From: CAJBNH01 sp964447285
GTDB lineage: Bacteria > Myxococcota_A > UBA9042
Length of the DNA: 64,000 bases
Direction: 5' to 3'
Assembly: GCA_964447285.1 (NCBI GenBank)
Contig: CAYURO010000004.1
Location: 62,001-126,000 of the forward strand
Shown: piece after piece, positions 1 through 8,043 of the stretch
How positions within the stretch are numbered: the stretch's first letter is position 1
How the letters are laid out: the number at the start of each line of letters is the position of its first letter
The notes under the pieces: generated by a model
Seen by the model: only the letters and a program-made list of their open reading frames with translations
The model's database searches: none
What the model was told of the DNA's origin: nothing
Position numbers and translations under genes: made by a program

Positions 1-456
1 ATCTTCCGCAACGACAAGCCGGTGCCGCGCAAAGTCATCGCCAAGCCCGGTGAATTCCGCGACATCGGTCGCGCGCGCTGGCCCTACGTTGCTGAGCAGG
101 AGTGCATCAACGGCATCGTCTACACGACGCAACACGGCACCGGTGGCGACGTCAAGGACTGGCCGCCAGAGGAATCAGATCCGCAGTTCCCGCACGCACG
201 CCGCTATGGACGCGCAGAGCGAAATAACCTTCCAGACTTTGTCGTGCCGCCCGGCCAGTTGCTGGTCATGGGCGACAACCGCGACAACTCGCAGGATGGC
301 AGGTTCTTCGGCCTCGTTCCCCTCGACACGGTCAAGGGCAAGGCCGGCTTGCTGTGGTGGGCGTTTGACAACGACGCGTGGTACAGCCCCACCCTCAGCC
401 GGATGGGCGACTTCGTGCACCAGGTGCGCCCGGAAGGCACGTGCGAAGGCTTCTGA
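1..456 (+). CDS. lepB: Signal peptidase I, C-terminal part (5' end outside window)
   Basis: The reading frame is open from base 1, so only the last 151 residues are visible. Signal peptidase I removes signal peptides from exported proteins on the outer face of the inner membrane. The diagnostic box E is clear (GDNRDNSQDGRFFG, about residues 91-104), and a box D-like PGE follows a basic segment (about residues 10-18). In E. coli the catalytic Lys lies six residues before the box D Pro; here that position is Arg and a Lys lies one residue later, so the dyad may be shifted. The Ser nucleophile lies upstream of the window. No membrane segment follows box E. Confidence 0.88.
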   Translation: MFRNDKPVPRKVIAKPGEFRDIGRARWPYVAEQECINGIVYTTQHGTGGDVKDWPPEESDPQFPHARRYGRAERNNLPDFVVPPGQLLVMGDNRDNSQDGRFFGLVPLDTVKGKAGLLWWAFDNDAWYSPTLSRMGDFVHQVRPEGTCEGF

Positions 457-475
457 CGGCCCCCGGCTAGACGAC

Positions 476-589
476 CTAGCGCTTGCGCTGCGGAATGTGC
501 TGGATGATCAGCGCCAACGACCACTTGGCGGTCAACAGCGCCAAACCGACTCCCGCCGCAATCGTTCCAACCAAGACCAAGCCGCCCAT
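476..589 (-). CDS. 37-residue single-span membrane protein
   Basis: A short ORF of 37 codons starts at ATG 589 and ends at TAG 476. A strong Shine-Dalgarno (GGAGGG) lies four bases upstream of the ATG. The product starts MGGLVLVGTIAAGVG, forms one hydrophobic helix over about residues 3-29 and ends in a basic tail (PQRKR). It lies between the signal peptidase gene on the plus strand and the phosphatase gene on the minus strand. I recognise no family. The ribosome binding site, membrane helix and positive-inside tail support a real small protein, but conservation cannot be judged here. Confidence 0.5.
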   Translation of the reverse strand: MGGLVLVGTIAAGVGLALLTAKWSLALIIQHIPQRKR

Positions 590-672
590 TTCACCCTCCG
601 CATCACGGCCCCACGGCCAAGACGGAGCCTAGGGTCTTTCCACTGACCGGCAAGTTTCTGCACGCGCTGCGG

Positions 673-1152
673 CTAGCCGCGCTTGGGCGGCCCCAGATGC
701 CAACGCTCGAGCGCCGCGCGGTTGGGGTCGCAAGGACGGCGCGTGGTGACCTGCTGCCACGCTTGGTCCAAGCTCAACCCATTGTGTTTCATCAGGTAAC
801 CAATCGCCACAGTCGGGCTGCGATTGACTCCGGCAGTGCAGTGCACGTAGGTGACTCGTCCGGCGTCTCGCAGCTCAGCGACGGCGACGATCGCCGCGGG
901 CAGACCTTGGATCAGGGCGCGGTCGTCGAAGTCGGTGATCGGCTGACGGCGGGCCGCGATGCCCTGCCCCATCATGAACCGCCACAGCAAGTTCCAGTCC
1001 AGATCCATCCCCATCAGGTCATCATCGGTCTGCAGGCTGACGAGCCCGTCGATCCCGGCCTTGCGCAGCTGCTGAATGCGGTGGGGAGAGCTGGGACAGG
1101 GCCCCACCCACAGACCCGAGTCGACCTCATTGAATTCAAAGGCGGGTTCCAT
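673..1152 (-). CDS. Dual-specificity/tyrosine phosphatase-like protein
   Basis: A 159-residue cytosolic protein with the CX5R phosphatase signature HCTAGVNRS (Cys105, Arg111). A likely general-acid Asp lies in PITDFD (about residues 72-77). Length and motif fit a compact dual-specificity phosphatase that hydrolyses phospho-Tyr or phospho-Ser/Thr. The substrate is unknown. The ATG directly follows the TAG of the upstream PEGA gene (1153-2007), so the two are almost certainly co-transcribed. Confidence 0.85.
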   Translation of the reverse strand: MEPAFEFNEVDSGLWVGPCPSSPHRIQQLRKAGIDGLVSLQTDDDLMGMDLDWNLLWRFMMGQGIAARRQPITDFDDRALIQGLPAAIVAVAELRDAGRVTYVHCTAGVNRSPTVAIGYLMKHNGLSLDQAWQQVTTRRPCDPNRAALERWHLGPPKRG

Positions 1153-2007
1153 CTAGAACCGCATACCCAAGCGAGCCACTGCACCACCCGGGGTCTGTGA
1201 CAGGCGAATGTCGAACGTCGGCACTTCTTGCACCGGTGGGTTGGCGTTGGCTTCGGCGGCTTGCTTCAGCAGGATGGTGCCACCGACGAAGCCCACCGTG
1301 CCCAAGCCCATCATCGTCCAGCGGACGGTGTCGCCACCCACCGAGTCGTAATCGGCGAAGGCGTCGATCGCAACGGCGGTCAAGAGCAGGGCTCCGCCGA
1401 CCCCGATGCCGGCCCACGCGTAGGCCCTCAGGTCGCTCTCTGGCTCGAATGTCGCCAGGTCGGCCGTGACGGTCGCCCGCTGACCAGCCCCCAACTCGAC
1501 GTCACCCTTGCGGCCGAAGTAGCCGGGACGCGTGATCAAGAGGCTGTGCTTGCCCATGTCGACGTCGACCTCCGCCTTGCCGTCCTTGGCGGGCACTTCC
1601 TTGCCGTCCAGCTCGATCTTGGCACCGCGCACCGTGGCGACCTCAATCCGGCCGCGGGTGGTGACTTCGAGCCGCACGGTTGCACCCGATGCCACGACGA
1701 CGTCTGCCGCCTTGACGACCGCGCCAGCAGCGTTGCGCACCACCACCTTCGCGGTGCCGGCCGCCACCTGCAGCGAATTCTCGCCCTTCTTCAGACCGGT
1801 GACGGCCCCTGCGACGTCGGCCGCGAGCCCGTCCACATCCACGACGACCACCAGCGTGCCAGGAGCCGCCGGCGCGACCTCAACAACAGCGGGGACGGTC
1901 GGCTGCGGCGGGGACGGCTCGGCACCGGCAGCGACGGGCCAGACGGCAAGTGCACACAGCCCGGTCACAAGTCCGGATCTGGCAAAATCGAGGTAAGACA
2001 GGGGCAT
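1153..2007 (-). CDS. PEGA-domain exported membrane protein
   Basis: 284 residues. An N-terminal signal peptide (about 1-29, AAGA end) is followed by an Ala/Val-rich beta-strand region. A PEGA-like domain runs over about residues 120-185 (strands IEVATVRGAKIELDGKEV and a GKHSLLITRPGY turn). Two hydrophobic helices lie near 197-215 and 231-247. PEGA domains are surface or periplasmic beta-sandwich modules common in myxobacteria; the exact role is unknown. The start ATG at 2007 has GGAG upstream. It is the first gene of a two-gene unit with the downstream phosphatase. Confidence 0.7.
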   Translation of the reverse strand: MPLSYLDFARSGLVTGLCALAVWPVAAGAEPSPPQPTVPAVVEVAPAAPGTLVVVVDVDGLAADVAGAVTGLKKGENSLQVAAGTAKVVVRNAAGAVVKAADVVVASGATVRLEVTTRGRIEVATVRGAKIELDGKEVPAKDGKAEVDVDMGKHSLLITRPGYFGRKGDVELGAGQRATVTADLATFEPESDLRAYAWAGIGVGGALLLTAVAIDAFADYDSVGGDTVRWTMMGLGTVGFVGGTILLKQAAEANANPPVQEVPTFDIRLSQTPGGAVARLGMRF

Positions 2008-2061
2008 CGTGAACTCCGTAGGGCGGCAGGGGCCGCAACGGGCGGGGGCGGCGCGGGCGGG

Positions 2062-2700
2062 TCAGCCCTCGGCGCGGGTCAACTCGGTCTCAGGCTTCTT
2101 GCGGGCAGAGACGATCGAAGTGCGTTTGTTCAAGCGTTCGGCCAAACCGGCAAGTCCGGAAAGGCCCTGCAGATCCAAGCCGAATCGCTCCAATATCGTC
2201 AGCGGCTGCGCCAGTGCCAAGTCCGCCGGGGTCAGCGCGTCGCCGACAAGCCACTGTCGCCCCCCCAGCAGCTGTTCGAAGACGTGCAGCATCTGGCGCA
2301 CCCGGCGCGTCTCTACGCGGTAGACTTCGAGGCTCCACATCTGCCCCTCGCGGCCCACCATCTCGCGGTCGATGCGCATCAGCGGGTTCAGCAGCCCTTC
2401 GTCGACCATCTGCTCGGCCATGGCGCAGCGGGCGCGCGCAAGCGGGTCCAGAGGTAGCAGACCGGGTGAAGCCGTCTCGGTTGCGTCCAGAAAAGCGAGG
2501 ATCGTCGAGGACCCGAACACGGGCCGCCCCGCATCCGTCACCCAGATCGGCAAGCGGCCCAAGGGGTTCAGGCTCGGCAGCTCCGGGGGCGGGGCGTCGC
2601 GTTCGACGGCGTTGCTGGCGTACGGGATGCCGCGCTCGGCCAAATAGGCGCGAACGCGAAAGCAGTAGGGGCAGTCCATGTAGTGGTAGAGCGTCGCCAT
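2062..2700 (-). CDS. Glutathione S-transferase family protein (glutaredoxin-2-like)
   Basis: A 212-residue soluble protein. The N-terminal thioredoxin fold (about 1-75) retains a CPYC motif (Cys10, Cys13) and the cis-Pro region PIWV, followed by the ESST-equivalent SSTILAF. The all-helical GST C-terminal domain covers the rest. The retained CxxC suggests thiol-disulfide or glutathionylation chemistry rather than simple conjugation; this is inferred from family knowledge. The frame extends upstream to 2997, but ATG 2700 gives a complete thioredoxin fold and avoids overlap with the divergent lipoprotein gene. A promoter-like pair lies at 2725-2753. Confidence 0.8.
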   Translation of the reverse strand: MATLYHYMDCPYCFRVRAYLAERGIPYASNAVERDAPPPELPSLNPLGRLPIWVTDAGRPVFGSSTILAFLDATETASPGLLPLDPLARARCAMAEQMVDEGLLNPLMRIDREMVGREGQMWSLEVYRVETRRVRQMLHVFEQLLGGRQWLVGDALTPADLALAQPLTILERFGLDLQGLSGLAGLAERLNKRTSIVSARKKPETELTRAEG

Positions 2701-2724
2701 GGTCCCGCCGGCAAGAGCACCCGG

Positions 2725-2753
2725 ATGATACGGCCCCAAGACGATGCGGACAA
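2725..2753 (-). promoter_or_regulatory. Probable sigma70 promoter of the GST gene
   Basis: On the minus strand, TTGTCC and TATCAT are separated by 17 bases. The -10 matches consensus at five of six positions. It ends 24 bases before the ATG at 2700, giving a short leader. Confidence 0.45.
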
Positions 2754-2773
2754 GCCGCAGGAACGTCTGCGGG

Positions 2774-2802
2774 TTGCCGACGAACGCGGGCGCGACTACG
2801 CT
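2774..2802 (+). promoter_or_regulatory. Possible promoter of the Cys-rich lipoprotein gene
   Basis: TTGCCG-N17-TACGCT, 76 bases before the ATG at 2879. Both hexamers are only partial matches. Confidence 0.3.
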
Positions 2803-2878
2803 CCGGCGCTTGCCCCCGCGTCCGCACGTCGCCGGCCGCGAGCGCCCTGCTGGCCCCACTGCTACGGAACTGCCACCC

Positions 2879-3754
2879 ATGCGCCACCGCCTGCCCGCCC
2901 TGCCCATCGCGCTCGCGCTGCTTCTCTTCGTCGGGTGCTCCGACGAGACCGCCGCCGGCCCCAGCGACGCGCAGAACACCATCGACAATCCTCCCATCGG
3001 TACCGACGCGACGATCGCAGATGCCGTCCCTGGAACCGGCCCCTACTGCGCGCCGTGCCTCAGCCCCAAAGACTGCAGCCCCGCCGCCCCCGAGTGCCGG
3101 CAGGACAAGAACGGCAAGGGCTACTGCACAAAGGGTTGCTCCTCCAGCGCCCAGTGCGCATCGGGTTCATCGTGCGCGCAATACGGCACGGGGCTTGGAG
3201 AATTTGCGTGTCGTCCCGACTACGGCGCGTGCTCGGGCGGCGGCGAGCACTGCAGCCCCTGCGCGTCACAAGCCGAGTGCGCCACTGGCAACCTGTGCAT
3301 CACCTCGCCCGACACCAATGAGCGCTACTGCGCGGCAACCTGCGGCCTCGCCGGGGTGACGTGTCCCAACGGATTCACTTGCGGCAAGGTCATGGGCGCC
3401 GCTTCGTCGGTGTGCCTGCGCAAGTTCGAGGAGCCCTATGGCCTGATCGCCACCTGCCAGAGCGGCGACAAGGGCTACTGCGACCACTGCGACGAGACCT
3501 GGGAGTGCGGCTCGCGGCGCTGCGCCACCAAGGAGGGCGAGAGCTTCTGCGTCCAGCCGGGCAGTTGTACCCCTCAGACCGCCGCCGTGGACTGCCCTTA
3601 CGCCAGCGAGGGGGCCACGTTCTGCGTCCCCTCGAACATCGGCATGATCTGTGCCCCGCCCATCGCGTTCCAGTGCTTGGGCTTCAAGGCTTGCCTCACG
3701 CACATCTGTCCCGATGGCACCAGCTGCGTCAACGGCCTGTGCAAGCCGACCTGA
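2879..3754 (+). CDS. Cys-rich surface lipoprotein
   Basis: 291 residues. The type II signal peptide has lipobox FVGC with the lipidated Cys at residue 20, followed by a short acidic linker. The rest is an array of short Cys-rich modules (CxxC, CSPCASQAEC, CDHCDETWEC) with even spacing, like disulfide-rich outer-membrane lipoproteins of myxobacteria. No catalytic motif was found. The upstream in-frame extension from 2744 lacks a signal peptide, so ATG 2879 is preferred. It is monocistronic and divergent from the GST gene. Confidence 0.75.
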   Translation: MRHRLPALPIALALLLFVGCSDETAAGPSDAQNTIDNPPIGTDATIADAVPGTGPYCAPCLSPKDCSPAAPECRQDKNGKGYCTKGCSSSAQCASGSSCAQYGTGLGEFACRPDYGACSGGGEHCSPCASQAECATGNLCITSPDTNERYCAATCGLAGVTCPNGFTCGKVMGAASSVCLRKFEEPYGLIATCQSGDKGYCDHCDETWECGSRRCATKEGESFCVQPGSCTPQTAAVDCPYASEGATFCVPSNIGMICAPPIAFQCLGFKACLTHICPDGTSCVNGLCKPT

Positions 3755-3849
3755 GTCTGAAGATCCGCTGCCTGCAAGCCATTGACTAGGGCGCGACGCT
3801 GGACGACGCTTCGCCGGCGCAAGCACCCATCCCCCCCGGAGGAATCGAC

Positions 3850-4878
3850 ATGACAACCCTGCTCGATACCGTGCTCCTCTTCTCGCTGCCCGCTTCCGGC
3901 AAGTCCGAAGTGCGCCGCTACCTCGAGTACTTGACGCCCACGCAGTGTCGCGAAGAGTTCCACATCGGGCCCACACTGCAGCTCGACGACTACCCCTACG
4001 TGCACTTCATGCACCGCATCGACGACGAGTTGAAGCAGCGCGGCCAGGACTTCGTGTTCTACCACGGCGCCAACCGCCCGTTCCGCGAGCCCTTCGACTG
4101 GCTGACGCTGACCGAAATGCTGAACGAGGACTACGCGGACCTTGTCGCCGGACGCACCGCGCATCCTGCTTCAGCCGCGCAGCTGCTGTTCGACCGTCTG
4201 GACGCCGCTCGCGTCCGGGCTGGCGTCGCCCCCGCCCTTGGGAACGTCCCGTACCGCATCCGCTGCGAAATCGCCGCGGCAATGGAAGCCGAGTGCGCCG
4301 AAGATCTCGCCGCAAAGAACCTCACCGTCAGCCAGGACCGCGCCGGAAAGACGCTGTTCATGGAAGCCGCCCGTGGTGGCCCGAACGGCGCCGCGTTCCC
4401 GCTGACTCCGCCCCGCGGCTACCTGAACCAGTTTCACCAGCTGCGCCCGGAGATCCTCGACCGCGCGGTGATTCTCTACATCTGGGTCAGCCCTGAGGAA
4501 TCGCGCCGCAAGAACATCGCCCGCGGTCGTCCCGACGGTCAGGGATCGATCCTGCACCACTCAGCACCGTGGGAAGTGATGCTGGCCGACTACGGCTGCG
4601 ACGACATGGAATGGCTGATGTCGCAGTCCGACAAGCCGAACACGGTCAAGGTCGAGCGGATCCTTGTGGTCGAAGAGAACGGCCAAAAGAAGTACGTGCT
4701 GCGCAAGTGGTACATCCCGGTCGCCCGCTTCGACAACCGCCTCGACAAGACCAGCTTCATCCGCAAGGACACCGCCGATTGGGGCAAGGACGAGATCCAG
4801 GCCATCCACGGCGAGCTTGCCCGCGCGCTTGGCGTGCTGGCCGAGACGGTCGATGGGCTGCGGGCCGAGAAGGCCTAG
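3850..4878 (+). CDS. P-loop NTPase/kinase-like protein of unknown function
   Basis: A 342-residue soluble protein. A variant Walker A, SLPASGKS (residues 12-19), replaces the usual first Gly with Ser and is followed by an aliphatic helix. An acidic LDD lies near residue 46. A basic segment, SPEESRRKNIARGRPDG, about two thirds along, resembles a lid or sensor region of nucleotide/nucleoside kinases. It has no membrane segments. A strong GGAGGA ribosome binding site precedes ATG 3850. I do not recognise a named family; an AAA_33-like small-molecule kinase is possible but unproven. It is flanked by unrelated genes. Confidence 0.6.
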   Translation: MTTLLDTVLLFSLPASGKSEVRRYLEYLTPTQCREEFHIGPTLQLDDYPYVHFMHRIDDELKQRGQDFVFYHGANRPFREPFDWLTLTEMLNEDYADLVAGRTAHPASAAQLLFDRLDAARVRAGVAPALGNVPYRIRCEIAAAMEAECAEDLAAKNLTVSQDRAGKTLFMEAARGGPNGAAFPLTPPRGYLNQFHQLRPEILDRAVILYIWVSPEESRRKNIARGRPDGQGSILHHSAPWEVMLADYGCDDMEWLMSQSDKPNTVKVERILVVEENGQKKYVLRKWYIPVARFDNRLDKTSFIRKDTADWGKDEIQAIHGELARALGVLAETVDGLRAEKA

Positions 4879-4971
4879 CCGCCGCCTATCCTCTATCGCA
4901 TGTCCGGTCGGCTGCTGAGTTTTCCGCAGTCCCGATGATGCCTTCCCGATGACGCCGAGGCTGCTTGCGCG

Positions 4972-5000
4972 TTGACACCGGGGCCACTTGCCCCTATCCT
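4972..5000 (+). promoter_or_regulatory. Sigma70-type promoter of the PxxKW/crotonase unit
   Basis: A perfect TTGACA, 17 bases, then TATCCT (four of six). It lies 82 bases upstream of the ATG at 5083. It is the best promoter match seen in the window. Confidence 0.65.
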
Positions 5001-5082
5001 GCCGCGCGCTTCAGGGTCAGGTGCCATTCAGGCCGGCGACCCCGTGCACGAACCTTTTACTGCGAACTCCGAGGAACGAGAC

Positions 5083-5349
5083 ATGGCTGACCCGATCAAC
5101 GCCCCGGCCGCCGAAGCCGCCGTCGCCGCCCGCATCCAGAGCAACGGCTTCACGCCCATCGTCGACCAGTGCGTCGGCTGCGCGCACGTGCGCCTGCTCG
5201 GCGAAGTTGGCTACTGCCACGCGTACGCCAGCCCCGCCGGCAAGTGGGCCGCCGGCATGTGCAACTTCGCGACGCACGCCAAGATCGAAAAGGCGAAGTC
5301 CTCGAAGATGCTGAACCCGCTGAAGGCCTCGAAGCGCGGCGGCAACTAG
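5083..5349 (+). CDS. PxxKW family cysteine-rich protein
   Basis: An 88-residue protein with the family-naming motif PAGKW and four Cys (CVGC, YCHAY, GMCNF) that could bind a metal or iron-sulfur centre. The C-terminus is Lys-rich (KIEKAKSSKMLNPLKASKR). The family is known mainly from former deltaproteobacteria and its function is undefined. ATG 5083 follows GAGGA by a few bases; the longer upstream frame lacks these features. The crotonase gene starts 15 bases after its stop, so the two probably share the promoter at 4972-5000. Confidence 0.7.
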   Translation: MADPINAPAAEAAVAARIQSNGFTPIVDQCVGCAHVRLLGEVGYCHAYASPAGKWAAGMCNFATHAKIEKAKSSKMLNPLKASKRGGN

Positions 5350-5364
5350 TCAAGGAATCGGGTC

Positions 5365-6147
5365 ATGGACGGCGACCTCGTGCTCCTCGAACGTCGCGGG
5401 GCAGTGGCTCTGCTGACGATCCATCGACCCAAGGCGCTCAACGCCCTCGATCGGCAAGTGCTCACGGCGCTGGCGCAGCGGCTGGACGAAGTCGCGGCCG
5501 ACCGTTCGGTGCGCGCAGTCGTGCTGACAGGGTCCGGCGACAAGTCCTTCGTCGCGGGCGCCGACATCGGCGAGATGGCACACCTGACGCCGGAACAGGC
5601 CTTGGCCTTTGCTTTGGCTGGGCAGGCGATCCTCTGCAAAATCGAGCAGATGCCTAAGCCCGTCATCGCGGCGGTCAACGGCTACGCGCTGGGCGGCGGC
5701 ACGGAACTCGCGCTCGCCTGCGACGTCATCCTCGCGTCGACCCGCGCCAAATTCGGCCTGCCCGAGGTCACCTTGGGCGTCATCCCTGGATTTGGCGGCA
5801 CGCAAAGGCTCGCACGACTGATCGGACGCAACGCTGCTCGCCGCTGGGTACTTTCCGGCGACGTGTTTCCGGCCGAAGAGGCGCTGCGTTTGGGCGTCGC
5901 GCACGAACTCCATGCGCCTGAGACGCTGCTAGATGCCGCCGTCGCGTTGGCCGACCGCATGGGTCAGCGCGGTCCGGTGGCGGTGGCTCAAGCCAAGCGT
6001 GTGATCCTGCAGGGAGAAGACGTGCCGATGGACGAGGCTCTCCGGCTAGAGGCCGCCGCCTTTGCCCAGTGCTTCCGGTCGCCGGATCAGCGCGAAGGGA
6101 TGACGGCGTTCCTGGAAAAGCGTCCCGCGAAGTTTACGGGCGAGTAG
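5365..6147 (+). CDS. Enoyl-CoA hydratase/isomerase (crotonase)
   Basis: A 260-residue crotonase-fold enzyme of the size expected for short-chain enoyl-CoA hydratases. The oxyanion-hole segments AGADI and GYALGGG and both catalytic Glu positions are present (Glu114 in GGGTELAL, Glu134 in LPEVTLGVIPGFGGT). This supports hydration of trans-2-enoyl-CoA in fatty-acid oxidation or butyrate-type metabolism. The substrate chain length cannot be read from sequence. Its last 14 bases overlap the convergent PEGA-repeat gene. Confidence 0.9.
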   Translation: MDGDLVLLERRGAVALLTIHRPKALNALDRQVLTALAQRLDEVAADRSVRAVVLTGSGDKSFVAGADIGEMAHLTPEQALAFALAGQAILCKIEQMPKPVIAAVNGYALGGGTELALACDVILASTRAKFGLPEVTLGVIPGFGGTQRLARLIGRNAARRWVLSGDVFPAEEALRLGVAHELHAPETLLDAAVALADRMGQRGPVAVAQAKRVILQGEDVPMDEALRLEAAAFAQCFRSPDQREGMTAFLEKRPAKFTGE

Positions 6148-8011
6148 GCCGCAGCTCTACGCGCGTCACCGGGCGATCGGGGCGCACTTCCACCCGCCGC
6201 CGCAGGGACTTGCCGCCGACCCTCACGTCGATCAGGTGCTCGCCCACGGGAACGCCGGAAAGCTTCAGCGTCTCGCCGGGCTTCAAGGGCTGGACCTCTC
6301 CACCATCCACCGCGACGGTCACCGACGCCTCGCCAGCCAACGCGATCTCGAGATCCGCGTGGACGAGCGGGGGCTTGGGGAGGAGCACTTGCTCGGCGGG
6401 CGTGATCGGGTCGGAGTAGAACGCGGACCGTCCGGTCTTCGGGTCCCGCACCTCGACCGTCGCGCGGCCAGGAACGACCGGCAGCACCGCATGACTGCCC
6501 GGCGCGACCTCTGCCATCTGCACGCCCCGCACCAACACGACCAGGGTGTGTTCTCCCGTGCGCTGGTCGAGATGCAAGGCACCGGACGGCGGCTCGAAAC
6601 CGACCAGCGCCCGCGCGCCGTCTGCCACCTGCAGCTCAGCCGCCAAACGGGTCCCGGTCCACTGCGTCACGAAGGTGATTCGGTGCTTGCCGGGCGTCAC
6701 GGCCGTCCGCAGCTCGCCTCGCGCCGGGATCGTGCCGCGTACGGCACCGTCCACCGCAACGGTCGCTGGCTCGCCGTGGCCGTTGACCAGCGTCACCGTC
6801 GTCTCTTCTGCGCGGATCGACCAGGCCGCCTGTGCCGCCGCCTCGAGAAACAGTCCCGTCTCGTGCTTTCGTCCGCTGGCCTTGGCCTCGGCCGTCAGTG
6901 CAAGTCGCCCCGCCGGGACCCCGACGACACGCTTGGCGTTTGCCGGAACTTCCACCTTGCCCCACGCCCCTACGTGAACGGTCAGCGACTCACCCGTCAC
7001 GTTCATCAGCTTCACGCTCGCGCGCGGGCGCTCGATGCGCCAGTCGAGCTGCGCGGGGCCGTCGGGCTGCACCTCCAGCCGATAGGTCAGCCCCGAATCG
7101 GCGCCCGTGGCTGAGATACCAAACGCCGACCGCGGCACGACCCACTCGGCCTTGGCACCAAGCGCGATCGGCGAGCCCAGATCCCGCATGGCTGCAACGA
7201 GTTCCAGCACCTCGCCGGTCTGGTTTTCGACGCGGATGCGGATGTCGGGGGACAGCCCCGGCGGCTCCGATGTCAGGGTGGCCTTGGCTTCGAACTCACG
7301 CACGTCGCCTGACGTCACACCGACCAGACGAACGCGGTGCATCCCGGGCGCCAGACCCAGCACGTCCACCGTCGCGGCCGCCGGGCCGATGCGACCGTAG
7401 GCATGGCCGTCGACGTACAGTGTCGCAAGCTCCGTCAAGGGGTTGACCACGGCCATGCGCGAGGCGGGGGCCGGCAGAGCGGCCTCGGCCACCTCTCCCG
7501 CGGCCACGTTGAGGCGCAAGGCGGTCAGGGTCGCGCTACGGGCACTGCGAGCGACGACCGTCACCGTGCCGGGCTCCAGCTGCGTCACGGTCCTCTGAGC
7601 GCCATCCTCGACCACGCCCATCGGTCGCCCGTCGATCTCCAGAGTCTGCGGTTCGCCCGTGCGATTGCGCACCCGCACGCCGGCGCAAGGGACGATGACC
7701 GGTACCTCGCGCGTCTGCAGTCCGGTCAGCTGGACGGTTCCCTCATAGACCCAACCGGCATCGGCCACTACGCGATAGGTCAGCTTGTCGCCGGGCGCCG
7801 ACGGACAGATCCGCGCCGTTTGGCCAGGTCCAAGCACCCGGGCTGACTCGCCCGTTGGCTCCAGCCGAACCGGGGACTTCGACGGATTCTGAAAGACGAT
7901 CCAAGTCTTGCACGACTCGACAGGCGCGGCGAAAGCAGCCGACGCCAAACAAGCGGCCAAGACGGTGGTCGTCGCAAGCAGGACCTTTGCAGCAAGGTTC
8001 GAAGTGCGCAT
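6134..8011 (-). CDS. Exported protein with about seven PEGA-like repeats
   Basis: 625 residues from ATG 8011. A clear signal peptide ends ASAAFAA. About seven repeats of 75-90 residues follow, each opening with a strand such as VRVRNRTGEP, IRVENQTGEV or VKLMNVTGES and closing with a Pro-Gly-x-His/Arg turn, as in PEGA beta-sandwiches. There is no C-terminal anchor, so it is probably periplasmic or surface-bound. An alternative TTG start at 8047 overlaps the ftsY stop and would add 12 residues before the signal peptide, so ATG is preferred. It is probably co-transcribed with ftsY. Confidence 0.72.
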   Translation of the reverse strand: MRTSNLAAKVLLATTTVLAACLASAAFAAPVESCKTWIVFQNPSKSPVRLEPTGESARVLGPGQTARICPSAPGDKLTYRVVADAGWVYEGTVQLTGLQTREVPVIVPCAGVRVRNRTGEPQTLEIDGRPMGVVEDGAQRTVTQLEPGTVTVVARSARSATLTALRLNVAAGEVAEAALPAPASRMAVVNPLTELATLYVDGHAYGRIGPAAATVDVLGLAPGMHRVRLVGVTSGDVREFEAKATLTSEPPGLSPDIRIRVENQTGEVLELVAAMRDLGSPIALGAKAEWVVPRSAFGISATGADSGLTYRLEVQPDGPAQLDWRIERPRASVKLMNVTGESLTVHVGAWGKVEVPANAKRVVGVPAGRLALTAEAKASGRKHETGLFLEAAAQAAWSIRAEETTVTLVNGHGEPATVAVDGAVRGTIPARGELRTAVTPGKHRITFVTQWTGTRLAAELQVADGARALVGFEPPSGALHLDQRTGEHTLVVLVRGVQMAEVAPGSHAVLPVVPGRATVEVRDPKTGRSAFYSDPITPAEQVLLPKPPLVHADLEIALAGEASVTVAVDGGEVQPLKPGETLKLSGVPVGEHLIDVRVGGKSLRRRVEVRPDRPVTRVELRPTRP

Positions 8012-8043
8012 GGCCCGGAGCTTCGGATTCGCGCAGCGGCCGG

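Noticed and set aside
2701..2997. N-terminal extension of the GST frame
   Set aside because: Arg/Gly-rich, not family-like, and it overlaps the start of the divergent lipoprotein gene.
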